From NCBI GenBank assembly GCA_050260275.1, contig JBLNBX010000108.1, positions 1 to 23,610 on the forward strand: a DNA stretch of 23,610 nt. Reading direction: 5' to 3'. This document shows positions 23,207 through 23,610 of the stretch, in pieces. The notes beneath the pieces were generated by a model that searched no databases, had not been told where the DNA came from, and saw only the letters and a program-made list of their open reading frames with translations. Origin of the DNA: DATMXS01 sp050260275 (GTDB taxonomy: Bacteria; Acidobacteriota; Terriglobia; Bryobacterales; Bryobacteraceae). The position numbers were made by a program, and so were the translations under genes. Positions within the stretch are counted from its first letter, which is position 1; the number at the start of each line of letters is the position of its first letter.

Positions 23207-23610
23207 CGGATCAGCTCAGGCAGGATCTCGCCCGCCCGGCCCCGGAACGAGCGGTCGAGTTCCGCCGAAAACGGGGTCTCTTCCATATTGCATTCAATGA
23301 CACGCGCTCCGCTTGCCTTTGCGAGCGGAACCAGTCCCGCGGCCGGGTAGACGACTGCCGACGTCCCCACGACAATCGCCACTTCGGCCGACCTTACCGC
23401 CTCTTCCGCGCGCTCCCACACGCCAGCCGGCAGCATCTCGCCGAACCACACCACGCCTGGCCGCAGCAGGCCGCCGCACTCGCAGCGCGGAGGGATCTGC
23501 GGCAGCGGCACACGCTCGTCGCGCCGCTCGCGGCCGCAGCACAGGCAGCGCACGGTCCAGATGTCGCCGTGCAGCATCAGGACGTTGCGGCTGCCGGCCC
23601 GCTGGTGAAG
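23203..23610 (-). CDS. cobB: NAD-dependent protein deacylase, sirtuin family (partial, N-terminus outside window)
   Basis: Sirtuin that removes acyl groups from lysines using NAD+. The frame is open to the right edge, so the visible 135 residues are the C-terminal half of a usual 230-280. The first visible residues, LHQRAGSRNVLMLHGD, match the catalytic H-x-RAGS segment and the N-x-LxLHG turn of class III sirtuins. Four Cys follow in two pairs (CLCC and CEC) for zinc, then VVWFGEMLP, VVGTSAVVYPAAGL and ARVIECNMEETP, the NAD-binding end of the Rossmann fold. It shares ATGA with larC and is probably the first visible gene of the operon; the promoter lies outside the window. Most likely a bacterial CobB-type deacylase. 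Confidence 0.93.
   Translation of the reverse strand, partial: LHQRAGSRNVLMLHGDIWTVRCLCCGRERRDERVPLPQIPPRCECGGLLRPGVVWFGEMLPAGVWERAEEAVRSAEVAIVVGTSAVVYPAAGLVPLAKASGARVIECNMEETPFSAELDRSFRGRAGEILPELIR

Noticed and set aside
1..23610. CRISPR arrays, tRNA or rRNA genes, insertion sequences
   Set aside because: No regularly spaced repeats, no cloverleaf in any gap, no rRNA-like stretch and no transposase were found; gaps are short and mostly explained by promoters and hairpins.

Overview
The window is 23.6 kb of dense, GC-rich bacterial chromosome. It holds 19 protein genes, two of them cut by the window edges. I see no rRNA, tRNA, CRISPR array or transposase. The gene set suits a soil-type acidobacterium (Acidobacteriota, perhaps Bryobacterales/Solibacter-like): short-Q-loop cytochrome bd, an imuA-imuB-dnaE2 mutagenesis cassette with an ImuB that starts directly at a 'MFAALYSPG'-like segment, a Tat-exported carbohydrate-active-like enzyme, and acidobacterium-style GAF and small secreted proteins. 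That placement is inference from recall; nothing here is a diagnostic marker.

Region 1 (1-5697): cydA-cydB (minus strand; cydB runs off the left edge) encode a bd-type quinol oxidase. Divergent from them, a GAF-like protein gene overlaps a soluble lytic transglycosylase gene by 77 nt. The transglycosylase ends in a lysine-rich, histone-H1-like tail. Region 2 (5738-10300): a small secreted protein gene faces away from a manganese catalase gene. The tRNA methylthiotransferase gene mtaB and a secreted alpha/beta hydrolase with two DUF3887-like domains follow. Oxygen and peroxide handling is thus represented by cydAB and the catalase.

Region 3 (10359-16123, minus strand): imuA-imuB-dnaE2 forms a tightly coupled translesion mutagenesis operon. 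Its promoter has a perfect TTGACA box and a repeat-rich leader. A hicB-hicA toxin-antitoxin pair lies just upstream on the same strand. imuB carries an in-frame, low-complexity insert built from consecutive hairpins, which looks like a palindromic repeat that invaded the gene.

Region 4 (16182-18248): a Tat-exported six-hairpin-glycosidase-like protein, divergent from hicBA. Region 5 (18297-23610, minus strand): an apparent five-gene operon, cobB (sirtuin, cut by the right edge)-larC-metG-tatD-polyprenyl diphosphate synthase, with ATGA overlaps at the first two junctions and only 11 nt at the last.

No single locus is clearly a new system. The points most worth checking are the hairpin insert in imuB, the unusual imuA leader, the repeated -10-box-plus-8-nt spacing before several start codons (possible leaderless mRNAs), the Lys-rich tail on the transglycosylase, and the duplicated GTG start of tatD. 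No intergenic stretch exceeds about 214 bases.
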